Part shown: positions 1 through 8,400 of the stretch, one piece after another
Position numbering within the stretch: position 1 is the first letter of the stretch
Layout of the letters: every line of letters starts with the position of its first letter
Source: DASQMT01 sp963835735
GTDB taxonomy: Bacteria > Actinomycetota > Thermoleophilia > Solirubrobacterales > Solirubrobacteraceae
Reading direction: 5' to 3'
Length of the DNA stretch: 64,000 nt
Assembly (NCBI GenBank): GCA_963835735.1
Contig: CAWIGP010000005.1
Coordinates: 372,001 to 436,000, forward strand
Program-made: the position numbers and the translations under genes
The notes under the pieces: model-generated
The model's database searches: none
Told to the model about the DNA's origin: nothing
What the model saw: only the letters and a program-made list of their open reading frames with translations

Positions 1-110
1 AGCATCGAGAAGAACTCACCCTGGCGCACCTGCAGCGAGACGCCCTTGACCGCCTCGAAGTCGCCGAAGCGCTTGCAGACGTCTTCCAGCTCGACGGCGA
101 TGCCGCTCAT
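1..110 (-). CDS. PotA-like polyamine ABC transporter ATPase, N-terminal fragment
   Basis: This is the first 36 codons of an ABC ATPase that runs off the left edge. The protein opens with MSGIAVELEDVCKRFGDFEA and continues into the strand leading to the Walker A loop, which lies outside the window. The ATG at 110-108 overlaps the TGA of the upstream permease (ATGA), so it is translationally coupled to the importer operon. In the polyamine/opine/quaternary-amine class of importers this subunit powers two permeases and a periplasmic-type binding protein, and all three are upstream here. The family is clear from this start and the context, but the substrate is not. Confidence 0.85.
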   Translation of the reverse strand, partial: MSGIAVELEDVCKRFGDFEAVKGVSLQVRQGEFFSM

Positions 111-994
111 TCGGTGCTCCTCCCGGTCAGGACCGCCACCCCGCTCTCGCGCCGCCCCAACAGGCGCGGGAGACCGATGGCGAGGGCGATCAGCACCGCC
201 GACACGACGAGCATGAGCGTGCCGATGGCGTTGATGGTCGGCGAGATGCCGAACCGCAGCGCCGAGTAGATGCGCACCGGCAGCGGCTGCGGCGACTCGC
301 CGGTGGTGAAGAACGACAGGACGAAGTCGTCGAAAGAGAGCACGAACACGAGCATCCCGGCGGCGAGGATCGCCGGCCACAGCGCCGGCAGCGTGACCAG
401 CCGCACGGCCTGCAGCGGGGTGGCGCCGAGGTCGAGTGCCGCCTCCTCGATCTCCGTGCCCATCGACGCCAGTCGGCCGCGCACCACGACGCACACGTAC
501 GAGATCGAGAACGTGATGTGGGCGAGCACGATCGTGGTCACCGACAGCGCGATGCCGAGCTGGGCGAACAGCACGAACGCGGACACGCCGGCGACGATCT
601 CGGGCGTCACCAGCGGGATCAGCAGCAGCAGGCCGGCGAAGCCGCTCGTGCGCGAGCGCGAGCGGGCCATGCCGAGCGCCAGCGCGGTCCCGAGCAGCGT
701 CGCGACGACGGTCGTGATCGCGGCGATCTCGAGCGAGGCGAACAGCGACGCACGCAGCGTCTCGTCGGCGAAGAACTCCTCGTACCAGCGCAACGAGAAG
801 CCCTCGAACGTCTGCAGCGAGCGGGCCGAGTTGAACGAGAACAGGATCACGACGAGGATCGGCGCGAACAGGAACGCGTACACGAGCCCGGTGACCACCC
901 AGAGGGTGCGCGGCCGATCGTGGCGGCGCGGCTCGCGCCGCCGCGCGGTGCGTCGCGCGGGCGCCTCGACGGTGCGCTCGGCGGCGACGCTCAT
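107..994 (-). CDS. PotC-like ABC transporter permease
   Basis: This 295-residue inner-membrane permease belongs to the spermidine/putrescine (BPD_transp_1) family. It has a basic N-terminal tail rich in Arg, a first membrane segment near residues 32-52, and the EAA cytoplasmic loop EEAALDLGATPLQAVRLVTLP near residues 185-205, which docks on the ATPase. The tail is longer than in the enterobacterial protein. Its ATG at 994 overlaps the TGA of the other permease (ATGA), and its own stop overlaps the ATPase start. It should form a heterodimeric channel with the neighbouring PotB-like protein. The transported compound cannot be read from the permease. The linked Rieske oxygenase hints at a quaternary amine or polyamine. 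Confidence 0.9.
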   Translation of the reverse strand: MSVAAERTVEAPARRTARRREPRRHDRPRTLWVVTGLVYAFLFAPILVVILFSFNSARSLQTFEGFSLRWYEEFFADETLRASLFASLEIAAITTVVATLLGTALALGMARSRSRTSGFAGLLLLIPLVTPEIVAGVSAFVLFAQLGIALSVTTIVLAHITFSISYVCVVVRGRLASMGTEIEEAALDLGATPLQAVRLVTLPALWPAILAAGMLVFVLSFDDFVLSFFTTGESPQPLPVRIYSALRFGISPTINAIGTLMLVVSAVLIALAIGLPRLLGRRESGVAVLTGRSTE

Positions 995-1836
995 GCCAGT
1001 CCCTCACGCCGCGCCGACGAGCCGCGCAGGTAGAAGAACATGAAGATCGCCAGGAACGCCATCAGCACGATCGTCAGCGCGGCCCCGAACGGCCAGTTGT
1101 CGGCGCCGAAGAACTGCTGCTGGATCAGGTTGCCGACCATGTAGGTGTCGGGTCCGCCGAGCAGCTGGGCGGACACGAAGTCGCCGACCGCCGGCAGGAA
1201 CACGAGCACCGTGCCGGCCAACACGCCCGGCACCGTCTGCGGCCAGGTCACGTGCCAGAACGTCTGGCGCGGCGTGCCGTAGAGGTCCTTGCCCGCCTCG
1301 ATCAGCGCCGGGTTCATCCGCTCCAGCGACGCGTAGATCGGCAGGATCATGAAGCCCAGGTAGCCGTACACGAGCCCGCCGATCACCGCCCAGGGCGTAT
1401 TGAGGAACTGCACCGGCTCGGACGAGATGCCGCTGTCGGTGACGACGCTGTTGACGAGCCCTTCGTCGGCCAGCAGCGCGACCCACGCGTACGTGCGCAC
1501 GAGGTAGTTGATCAGGAACGGCGCCAGGATCAGCGCGATCAGCAGGTTGCGCCGGCGCCCGCCGAAGCGGGCGATGCAGTACGCCACGGGATAGCCGATC
1601 AGCAGGCAGATCGCTGCCGTCGCGGCCGCGTAGCCGACCGACCGCGCCAGCACCGGCGCGAACAACGGGTCGATCGCATCGCCGTAGTGCTCGCTGTGAA
1701 AGCCGTAGGTGACGCCGCCGAACTCGTTCGTCTCGCCCAGCGAGATCAGCACCGCGATCCCGACCGGGACGACGAAGAAGAACAGCAGCCACAGCCCGCC
1801 CGGGATCAGGAAGCGGCGCCAGAACGCGTCGGTCAC
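991..1836 (-). CDS. PotB-like ABC transporter permease
   Basis: This 281-residue permease is the partner of the PotC-like subunit. The start is GTG at 1836 (VTDAFWRRFLIPGG), which overlaps the TGA of the binding protein as GTGA. An open frame continues upstream, but only as a shadow of the binding-protein gene. The first membrane segment is at about residues 11-30 (LWLLFFFVVPVGIAVLI). The EAA loop is MNPALIEAGKDLYGTPRQTF, and several further hydrophobic segments follow. Length and layout match PotB. It lies between the binding protein and the second permease in a tightly overlapped operon, so the subunits are probably made together. Confidence 0.9.
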   Translation of the reverse strand: MTDAFWRRFLIPGGLWLLFFFVVPVGIAVLISLGETNEFGGVTYGFHSEHYGDAIDPLFAPVLARSVGYAAATAAICLLIGYPVAYCIARFGGRRRNLLIALILAPFLINYLVRTYAWVALLADEGLVNSVVTDSGISSEPVQFLNTPWAVIGGLVYGYLGFMILPIYASLERMNPALIEAGKDLYGTPRQTFWHVTWPQTVPGVLAGTVLVFLPAVGDFVSAQLLGGPDTYMVGNLIQQQFFGADNWPFGAALTIVLMAFLAIFMFFYLRGSSARREGLA

Positions 1837-2912
1837 GCCTTCACCTCGGTCCACGCCCGGTCCCAAGCCACCTTGCCCTCCGGCGGCAGCTCGCGGAACT
1901 GCTGCCCGTTGGCGAGCTGCTCGGTCGTGATCTGGATCGCGGGGTCGCCGGACGCCAGCTCGGCGAAGGCGGCCTCGGTGCCCTTGATCGGCATCGGGTA
2001 GCCGAACCACGACACGTTCTCGGACGCGATCTCGGGGTCGAGCATGAAGTCGATGAACAGCGTCGCGGTGCCTGGGTGACGCGCGTTCGTGGGGATCGCC
2101 ATCGCGTCCGAGCCGACCGGGACTCCCTCGGTGCACGTCTGGAAGCGGAGGTTCTCCGGGTCCTTGGACTGGTTGCGCGCGTTGAGCACGTCGCCGTTCC
2201 AGGCGTGGTGGACCCATGCGGTGCCGTTGACCAGGTTCGGCGCCGGGTTGGTCGAGTAGCCGCGCAGGTACTCCTTCTGGTGCTTGAGCGTCTCCGTGCT
2301 CTGCTCGAGCTCCTCCGCCCCGTACTCGTTGAGCTCGAAGCCGTTGAGCAGGTTCGCCTGCCCGATCGCCTCCTGGAAGTCGTCGAGCATGAACGTGTGG
2401 CCCTTGGCCTGCTCGAGCGCGAGGTCGTTCCAGGAGCCGTTGAGCTCGCCGACCTTGTCCGCGCGCCAGGCGATCCCGGTCGTGTACATGCCGTACGGAA
2501 CCGTGTGCGCGGAGTCCTTGTCGTACCAGGGGTCGTCGAAGAAGTCGTAGACCCCGTCGCTGTTCTTCATCGCACCGCGGTCGAGCGGGCGCAGCATCGC
2601 GAGCCGGTTCAGGCGGGCGACGTAGTCGGCGGTCGGGAAGATCAGGTCGTAGCGGTTGCCCGACTTCAGCTTGGCCATCATGGCCGGCATCGAGTCGAAG
2701 TTCGAGACGGCGACCTGGACGCCGTAGCGCTTCTCGAAGCGCTGGATCACCTTCGGGTTCATGTACTCGGTCCAGTTGAAGATCAGCAGGTCGCCGTCGA
2801 TCTTCGGCGGGACGACCTTCTGGGCGACCTGCTTCGGCGCGCTCTGCGGGCCGACGCCGCAGCCGGCCATGACCACGGCCGCGCCTCCGAGCAGGAACTC
2901 GCGCCGGCGCAT
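1833..2912 (-). CDS. PotD-like extracellular substrate-binding lipoprotein
   Basis: This 359-residue binding protein is the specificity component of the importer. The N-terminus MRRREFLLGGAAVVMAGC has a twin-arginine motif followed by a lipobox with Cys18, so it is probably a Tat-exported lipoprotein. The body shows PotD-family features (FNWTEYMNPKVIQRFEKRYG near residue 45, and SNFDSMPAMMAKLKSG). Start ATG 2912 shares its A with the TGA of the TetR gene (TGATG). PotD relatives bind spermidine, putrescine and other cationic amines, so the ligand is probably a small cation. The exact ligand is unknown, and pocket residues cannot be assigned without a structure. Confidence 0.88.
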   Translation of the reverse strand: MRRREFLLGGAAVVMAGCGVGPQSAPKQVAQKVVPPKIDGDLLIFNWTEYMNPKVIQRFEKRYGVQVAVSNFDSMPAMMAKLKSGNRYDLIFPTADYVARLNRLAMLRPLDRGAMKNSDGVYDFFDDPWYDKDSAHTVPYGMYTTGIAWRADKVGELNGSWNDLALEQAKGHTFMLDDFQEAIGQANLLNGFELNEYGAEELEQSTETLKHQKEYLRGYSTNPAPNLVNGTAWVHHAWNGDVLNARNQSKDPENLRFQTCTEGVPVGSDAMAIPTNARHPGTATLFIDFMLDPEIASENVSWFGYPMPIKGTEAAFAELASGDPAIQITTEQLANGQQFRELPPEGKVAWDRAWTEVKA

Positions 2913-3532
2913 CACGCGGCGAACGCCTCCGGGTCCGCCTGCAGGTCGGCCGCGAGCTGCTCGACGATCAGCCGCCGCGCGCGGGCGAGCGCCATCGCGG
3001 GATCGTCGACCAGCACGCGGATGCCGACGCCGTCGATCGCGGCGACGAGGCGCTGGACGACGGCCCTCGCGTCGCGGGCGCTGAACTCGCCCGTGGCGAT
3101 GCCGTCCTCCACCACCCCGGCGATCCACGCGTCATAGCGGGCGTAGAGCCGCGCGGCAACGGGCCGCAGCTCCGGCCGGCGGGCGGCCTGCCCCCAAAGC
3201 TCGAGCCACAGGCGCCACTCGCGGTCGCCCATGCCCGGGAACGGCAGCGACTGGTCGATCATCCAGCCGAGCTGCCGCGCGGCCGGCCAGTCCTCACTCT
3301 CGGCGCCGAGCGTGCGGAAGTCGCCGAGCAGCTCGAAGGAGTGCTCGAGGGCCTCGGAGAGGAGTGCCTCGCGCGTCGCGAAGTGATAGTGGACGAGCGG
3401 CGGGGAGACGCCGGCCAGCGTGGCGATGCGGGCTATCCGGACGTCCTCGATGCCGTGCTCGGCGATCACGTCGCAGGCGGCCTCGAGGATGCGCTCGCGC
3501 GCGTCGCGGGCAACCGGCGCGGGCGCGGTCAC
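2912..3532 (-). CDS. TetR-family regulator (BetI-like)
   Basis: This 206-residue regulator has an N-terminal helix-turn-helix (RIARIATLAGVSPPLVHYHF, roughly residues 28-47) and a helical ligand-binding C-terminal domain of the BetI/TetR_C_6 kind (MIDQSLPFPGMGDREWRLWLEL). GTG at 3532 overlaps the Rieske stop (GTGA), and its stop overlaps the PotD-like ATG. It is therefore made with the oxygenase and the importer and is likely to regulate both this operon and the divergent genes at 4682-8271 from the shared promoter at about 4636-4681. Repression relieved by the amine substrate or its CoA derivative would be usual for the family, but this is inference. Confidence 0.88.
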   Translation of the reverse strand: MTAPAPVARDARERILEAACDVIAEHGIEDVRIARIATLAGVSPPLVHYHFATREALLSEALEHSFELLGDFRTLGAESEDWPAARQLGWMIDQSLPFPGMGDREWRLWLELWGQAARRPELRPVAARLYARYDAWIAGVVEDGIATGEFSARDARAVVQRLVAAIDGVGIRVLVDDPAMALARARRLIVEQLAADLQADPEAFAA

Positions 3533-4635
3533 GCCGCGGTCTCCAGCGCTCGCCGCACGTGGGCGGCGAACCACGCAACCGCTGCCTCGCGCTCGCCGAA
3601 CGGGCCCGGCGTCCAGCCGGTCGTGGCCATGCCGGCCTGGACGCGCGCCACCAGGTCGGCGTCCTCGTCGGCGACTTCGACGTTGAGCCGGTGGTTGAGC
3701 CGCTGCACCGCGCGCATCGTCGCGGTCGGCTTGGCGGCGCGGTAGCACGTCCAGACGTCGTGGGTGGCGGCGATCCCGCGGGGGTTGATCTGCCAGGTCG
3801 TGACCTGGTCGGGATAGAGATCGATCGTGGTGTTCGGCCAGATGTAGGCGTAGCGCCAGACGCGCTTGTCGGCCGCGCCGAGCCCCGGCATCGGCCGCAC
3901 CATTCGCTGATAGACGCGCTCGAGCCGGTTCCCGGATGGCTTCTCGCGCAGCGGCGCCTCGAAGAACACGTAGCCGTCGCCGACCTCCACCGTGTAGCGC
4001 TGGTAGTCGAGCAGCCGCATCAGGCTCGGGTGCGCGATCGGGACGTGGTAGCCCTCGAGATAGTTGTCGGCGACGATCTTCCAGTTGGCCGGCTGGCTGT
4101 GCGTCGACTCGCTGAAGCGCTCGAGCTTCTCGAGCCCGTACGGAGCGAGGCGGTTCCCGAGACCTTCGAGCCCGTCGGCGAGCGGTCGGGCGTCGACGTC
4201 GAGGTTGACGAACACGAGTCCGGCGAACGTCTCGACGCCGGCGGGCATCAGCCCTAGCTGCTTCTTGTCGAGGCCGGGGAACCCGCGCCCCTCGGGGACG
4301 CCGATCAGCTGCCCGTTGGTGCGGTACGTCCAGCCGTGGTAGGGGCAGCGCAGCGCCTTGCCGCAGTCGCCGCGGCCCTCGCGCAGGCGTGAAGCGCGGT
4401 GGCGGCAGACGTTGCGGAACGCGCGTAGCTCGCCGTCCTCGCCGCGCACGACCAGCGCCGATTCGTTGCCGACCTGGACGGTCAGGTAGCGGCCGGGGGC
4501 GGCCACGTCGGCGATGTGGCCGGCCAGCTGCCAGCTGCGCGCGAAGATCGCCCGCTGCTCGGTCGCCATCCCGTCGGGATCGACGTAGAGTCGGGGGTCC
4601 AGCGGAGTGGTCTCGGAGTTCTCGATCGCGGTCAC
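3529..4635 (-). CDS. Rieske non-heme iron oxygenase, alpha subunit (quaternary-amine type)
   Basis: This 368-residue ring-hydroxylating-type oxygenase has Rieske cluster ligands Cys77, His79, Cys97 and His100 (CRHRAS and CPYHGW). The catalytic-iron motif is DNYLEGYHVPIAH, with ligands His197 and His202. Three residues before His197 there is Glu194, where most members have the bridging Asp. Carnitine monooxygenase CntA also has Glu at that bridging position, so N-demethylation or C-N cleavage of a quaternary amine is plausible. GTG 4635 is preceded by AGGA at good spacing. ATG 4665 would add ten residues but lies inside the divergent promoter. No reductase subunit is nearby. The gene overlaps the TetR gene (GTGA). 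Confidence 0.88.
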   Translation of the reverse strand: MTAIENSETTPLDPRLYVDPDGMATEQRAIFARSWQLAGHIADVAAPGRYLTVQVGNESALVVRGEDGELRAFRNVCRHRASRLREGRGDCGKALRCPYHGWTYRTNGQLIGVPEGRGFPGLDKKQLGLMPAGVETFAGLVFVNLDVDARPLADGLEGLGNRLAPYGLEKLERFSESTHSQPANWKIVADNYLEGYHVPIAHPSLMRLLDYQRYTVEVGDGYVFFEAPLREKPSGNRLERVYQRMVRPMPGLGAADKRVWRYAYIWPNTTIDLYPDQVTTWQINPRGIAATHDVWTCYRAAKPTATMRAVQRLNHRLNVEVADEDADLVARVQAGMATTGWTPGPFGEREAAVAWFAAHVRRALETAA

Positions 4636-4681
4636 GTTCCATCCTGACTTTGTGATCAGTCGCATGATATGGTCGCTGTCA
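4636..4681. promoter_or_regulatory. Divergent promoter between Rieske operon and acyl-CoA genes
   Basis: This 46-bp gap separates two divergent transcription units. On the plus strand TATGGT (4668-4673) lies 8 nt before ATG 4682. On the minus strand TATCAT (4668-4663) lies about 30 nt before GTG 4635. An imperfect inverted repeat around TGATCA (4653-4658) and ATGATA (4664-4669) could be the operator of the TetR protein encoded in the operon. The boxes overlap, so one bound repressor could block both directions. The operator call is weak. Confidence 0.4.
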
Positions 4682-5011
4682 ATGGCTGTGCTCGCGCTCC
4701 GCGGCGACGACCGCTGGCTCTCGCTGACGCCTGAGCCGGAGCGGCTGCTGCCGGAGGCGCGGGCAGCGCTGCGGTCGGGCGTGGTGCCGCCGCCCGAGGA
4801 CGTCGTGGCGCGCGAGCGAGCGGTGGCCGCCGAGCTCGTCGTGCGCGCGCGGCGAGCGCGCTGGGAGGCGTGGCTGCGCGAGAGCGCGGCGCTCGCCGAG
4901 CGCGCTGAGGGACCGACCGTGGAGGTGGGCGCGCTCGTGCGTGACGTCGTCGCCAATCACGACGCGCTGGCGCTCGGCCTGCCCGGCGCCGACCCCAAGG
5001 AGAGACATTGA
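4682..5011 (+). CDS. Unknown small charged protein
   Basis: I do not recognise this 109-residue protein. It starts MAVLALRGDDRWLSLTPEPE and is rich in Ala, Arg and Glu, with a probable long helix from about residue 35 to 75 (VARERAVAAELVVRARRARW). It has no signal peptide, membrane segment or metal-binding cysteines. ATG 4682 sits 8 nt after TATGGT, so the message may be leaderless. Its TGA overlaps the TTG start of the acyl-CoA dehydrogenase (TTGA), which makes it the first gene of that operon and argues that it is real. The opposite strand is also open over the same span, so the coding call rests on operon structure. Confidence 0.6.
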   Translation: MAVLALRGDDRWLSLTPEPERLLPEARAALRSGVVPPPEDVVARERAVAAELVVRARRARWEAWLRESAALAERAEGPTVEVGALVRDVVANHDALALGLPGADPKERH

Positions 5012-6168
5012 CCACGCCGCTCGCCGCTCCGCCGGACCAGGACGTCGTCGTCGAGCGGGCGCGCCGCTTCGTCGACGAGCAGCTCATCCCGCGCGAGGTC
5101 GCCGCCGAGCGTGCGAGCGGTGGGCTGCCGCCGGCGGATGTCGCGGCGGTGCGCGCCGCCGCGCTGAACGCCGGATTGGCCGGCGGTCTGCACGCGGTCG
5201 AGCATGGCGGCCAGGGTTGGTCGCATCTGACGTGGGCACTGGTCGAGGAGCAGTTCGGGCGCTCGACCAACGGCATCTCCTGGCACGTGCCGAACGCGTA
5301 CAACGTGTGGTCGGTCGGGACTCCGGAACAGATCGACCGCTGGCTGCGGCCGATGCTTCGCGGCGAGGCGCAGGACGCCTACGCGGTGACCGAGGAGCAC
5401 GCCGGCTCCGACCCGTCGGGGATCGCGACGACCGCCACGCCCGTGGATGGCGGCTGGCGCATCAAGGGCGACAAGTGGTTCGTGACCAGCGGCGATGTGG
5501 CCGACGTGATCATCGTCGTCGCCGTGGCGCCGGAGGGCCCGACGCTGTTCCTGGTCGAGACCGGCGGGCCCGGCGTGACGGTCGTCGAGGATCCGCCGTA
5601 CACGCACGCCTATCCACACGGCCATCCGACCTTGCGGTTCGACGTCGTGGTGAGCCCGGACGCGGTGCTCGGGCCGCTCGGCGGCGCCGACGACGTGCAG
5701 CGCGCGTGGTTCACCGAGGAGCGGCTCGGGATCGCGGCGCGCGGCATCGGGGCGATGGAGCGGTTGCTGAGCGAGACAGTCGCCTGGGCGACCGGCCGCG
5801 AGCAGGGCGGGGCGCGCGTCTGGGACCACCAGGGCGTCTCCTTCCCGCTCGCCGACTCGGCGGCCGACGCCGCGGCCGGCCGGCTGCTTGTGCTCGAGGT
5901 CGCACGGCTGGCCGACGAGGGCGCGGATCCGAAGATCGTCCACGCGAAGGCGTCGATGGCAAAGCTCTTCGTGAGCGAGGCGGCGTGCCGCTGCGCCGAC
6001 CGCGCGGTGCAGGCGTTCGGCGGGCGCGGCTACCGGCGCGATAACGCCGCCGAGCGGTTCCTGCGCGAGCTGCGGGTCGATCGCATCTGGGAGGGGACGA
6101 GCGAGATCCAGCGCCTGATCGTCGCCCGCTCGCTCGAGCGCCGCGGCGTCGCGAGGGTGATCCGCTGA
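5008..6168 (+). CDS. Acyl-CoA dehydrogenase
   Basis: This 386-residue FAD flavoprotein oxidises acyl-CoA to enoyl-CoA. Visible family marks are the FAD-binding AYAVTEEHAGSDPSG near residues 124-138, the C-terminal helical domain with QAFGGRGYRRD, and WEGTSEIQR with a probable catalytic-base Glu near position 362. The start is TTG 5008, overlapping the previous stop and preceded by AAGGAGAG. Its stop overlaps the next gene (CTGA). It sits with an acyl-CoA synthetase and opposite a Rieske oxygenase/importer operon, so it may act on a CoA ester formed from the imported compound. The chain length or substrate cannot be read. Confidence 0.92.
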   Translation: MTTPLAAPPDQDVVVERARRFVDEQLIPREVAAERASGGLPPADVAAVRAAALNAGLAGGLHAVEHGGQGWSHLTWALVEEQFGRSTNGISWHVPNAYNVWSVGTPEQIDRWLRPMLRGEAQDAYAVTEEHAGSDPSGIATTATPVDGGWRIKGDKWFVTSGDVADVIIVVAVAPEGPTLFLVETGGPGVTVVEDPPYTHAYPHGHPTLRFDVVVSPDAVLGPLGGADDVQRAWFTEERLGIAARGIGAMERLLSETVAWATGREQGGARVWDHQGVSFPLADSAADAAAGRLLVLEVARLADEGADPKIVHAKASMAKLFVSEAACRCADRAVQAFGGRGYRRDNAAERFLRELRVDRIWEGTSEIQRLIVARSLERRGVARVIR

Positions 6169-8271
6169 GCGCGGCGCCCGGCGCGGTCGGCGGCCGGTTC
6201 GACCTCTCGCGGCTCCTCCGCCCGCGCTCGGTCGCCGTCGTCGGCGCGACCGACCGGCCGGGCTCATACGGAGATGCGACGCTGCGCAACCTCGCCGCGC
6301 TCGGCTTCCAGGGGTCTGTCTGGGGCGTCCACCCCACGCGGCGCGAGGTGCACGGACGGCCGTGCGTGCCGACGCTCGACGACCTGCCCGAGCCGGCCGA
6401 CGCGGTGGTCGTCGCGATCCCCGCCGCGGGTGTGCCCGAAGTCGTGCGCGCGGCCGGGCGGCGCGGCTGCGGCGCGCTCGTCGTGTTCGCGGCGGGGTTC
6501 GCCGAGGCGGGCGCGGACGCGCTGCAGGCCGAGCTGCGCGACGCGGCGGCGGAGTTTGCGCTCCCGGTCATCGGGCCGAACTGCGACGGGCTCGTCGCGT
6601 TCCACGCCGGTGCCGCGCTGTGGGGCGACGTCCTCGTGCCGCGCCCCGCCGGCCGGATCGCGCTGATCTCGCAGAGCGGGAACGTCGCCGTGAACGCGCT
6701 GGCGCTCGGGCGCGGACTGCGCTGGCACACGGTCGCGTCCGTCGGCAACCAGGCGGTGCTCGACGCCGGCACGCTCCTGGACGCGCTCGTCGAGGACGAC
6801 GACGTCGGCTCCGTCGCGCTGTTCCTCGAGTCCGACGGCGACGGCGCCCGCCTTGCGCGCGCCCTCGCCCGCGCTGCGGAGCGCGACATCGGCGTGGCGG
6901 TCCTGAAGGTCGGCGCGACGGAGGCCGGGGCGACTGCCGCGGCCGCGCACACGGGCGCGCTGGCCGGCGATCAGCGGGTGTTCCGCGCGCTCGTCGAGGA
7001 GGCGGGCGGCGCGTGGGCCGAGGACGTGCACGACCTGCTCGAGCTCGCCAAGGCGCTGGCAGTGCCGAGAAGGAGGCCGGCCGGGGGCGGACTCGCCGTC
7101 CTCACCTGCTCGGGCGGTGACTCCGGGCTGGCGGCGGACGAGGCCGGACGGCTCGGGCTTCCGCTCGCGACTCTGGGCGCGCAGACCGCCGCCCGGCTCG
7201 AGCCGCTCCTGCCGGATGCGGCGACCGTCGGCAACCCGCTCGACTACACGGCGCTGATCTGGGGCGAGCGAGACGCGGCTCGCAGCGATCGTACGCGCGG
7301 TGGCCGACGACCCGGCCGTCGGCCAGCTGCTCCTGTACTACGACGAGCCGTCGGGAATGGACGCCGGGCTGCGTGCGAGCTGGGACGCGGTGCGCGAAGG
7401 GCTCGCCGACGGCGCAGCGGACGCGGCCGTGCCGGCGCTCGTCGCGTCCACGTTGCCGGAGCTGCTGCAGGACGAATCCGCCGCCGCTTTCCTGGAGCGC
7501 GGCGTACCGGCCGTCGCCGGGCTGCGCACCGCACTGGCGTGCGCAGCGGCGCTGCGCCGCCGGCGCGGCGACCCCACCCGCCTGCGCGCGATCGCCGCGG
7601 CGGCCTCGCGCGGCGACATAGGAGCGTGGCTCTCCGAAGCGGACGTGAAGGGGCTGCTGCGAGCGGCCGGCATCGCGGTGCCCGACGGGCGCGTCGTCGA
7701 CGGCGAGGACGACGCGGTCGCCACCGCGCATGAGCTGCGCGGCCCAGTCGCGGTCAAGGCCACGTCGCCGGCACTGCGGCACAAGAGCGACGCGGGCGCG
7801 CTGGCGCTGGGCGTGGTGGGCGACGATGCGGTGCGCGCCGCGTACCGGCGCGTGGCCCTGGCCGGGCGTGATGCGGTCGCGGGCGCGCGGCCCGAGATCG
7901 TCGTGGAGGTGCTCGTCGAGGCGATGGCTGAGCCTGGCGTCGAGCTGCTCGTCGCCGCGCGGCGCGATGCGGTCGTACCGGCCTTGGTGGTCGGGCTCGG
8001 CGGCATCTGGACCGAGCTGCTCGACGACGTCGCGATCGTTCCGCTGCCCGCTACTCCGGCGCGCGTCGAGGCGGCGCTGCGCATGCTGCGCGGCTTCGGC
8101 GTGCTGGCCGGCGCGCGCCGCGCCGGCGCCGTGGATCTCGCGGCTCTGTCGGAGCTGGCGGCCGGCGCGGGCGACCTGCTGCTCGCCGAGGGGCTCACGC
8201 TGCTCGAGCTCAACCCCGTCATCGCCCGGCCGGACGGGGCCGTTGCGCTCGACGCGGTCGCGCGACGCTAG
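6165..8271 (+). pseudogene. NDP-forming acyl-CoA synthetase, broken by a +1 frameshift
   Basis: This family makes an acyl-CoA from an acid, CoA and a nucleotide triphosphate, or runs in reverse to make ATP. The first part has a CoA-binding Rossmann domain (VAVVGATDRPGSYG) and the succinyl-CoA-ligase-like SQSGNVAV with a phosphohistidine-type loop. The second has the ATP-grasp domain (VAVKATSPALRHKSDAGALALG, VGLGGIWTE). The frame breaks near 7277-7278 in gacgcggctcgc. Removing one G restores DALAAIVRAVADDP and gives 701 residues, the normal size. There is no ATG/GTG/TTG at the 5' end. CTG 6165 overlaps the preceding TGA and has GAGGG upstream. It is either real decay or a base-call error. Confidence 0.85.
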
Positions 8272-8358
8272 GCGGAGCGCTGGTGAACGGCGGCTTTGAG
8301 TGAGAGCCCGGATCGCGTGTGCGTCTCCGCGGAGACGCTCAGGCACCCACCCGGGGCG

Positions 8359-8366
8359 CCTTAGGG
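8359..8366. repeat. Target-site duplication, left copy
   Basis: CCTTAGGG directly abuts the left IS end and is repeated in the same orientation at 9538-9545. The exact placement is supported because both IS ends then begin with TG. Confidence 0.7.
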
Positions 8367-8400
8367 TGGGCGGACTCCGAGATGTGCCGACGGTTGCGGC

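Noticed and set aside
4663..4665. ATG 4665 as the Rieske start
   Set aside because: It lies within the divergent promoter and has no ribosome site. GTG 4635 has AGGA at good spacing.
7260..7300. Programmed +1 ribosomal frameshift in the acyl-CoA synthetase gene
   Set aside because: No slippery run or rare-codon/stop context is seen, and similar single-base breaks hit unrelated genes, so error or mutation is simpler.
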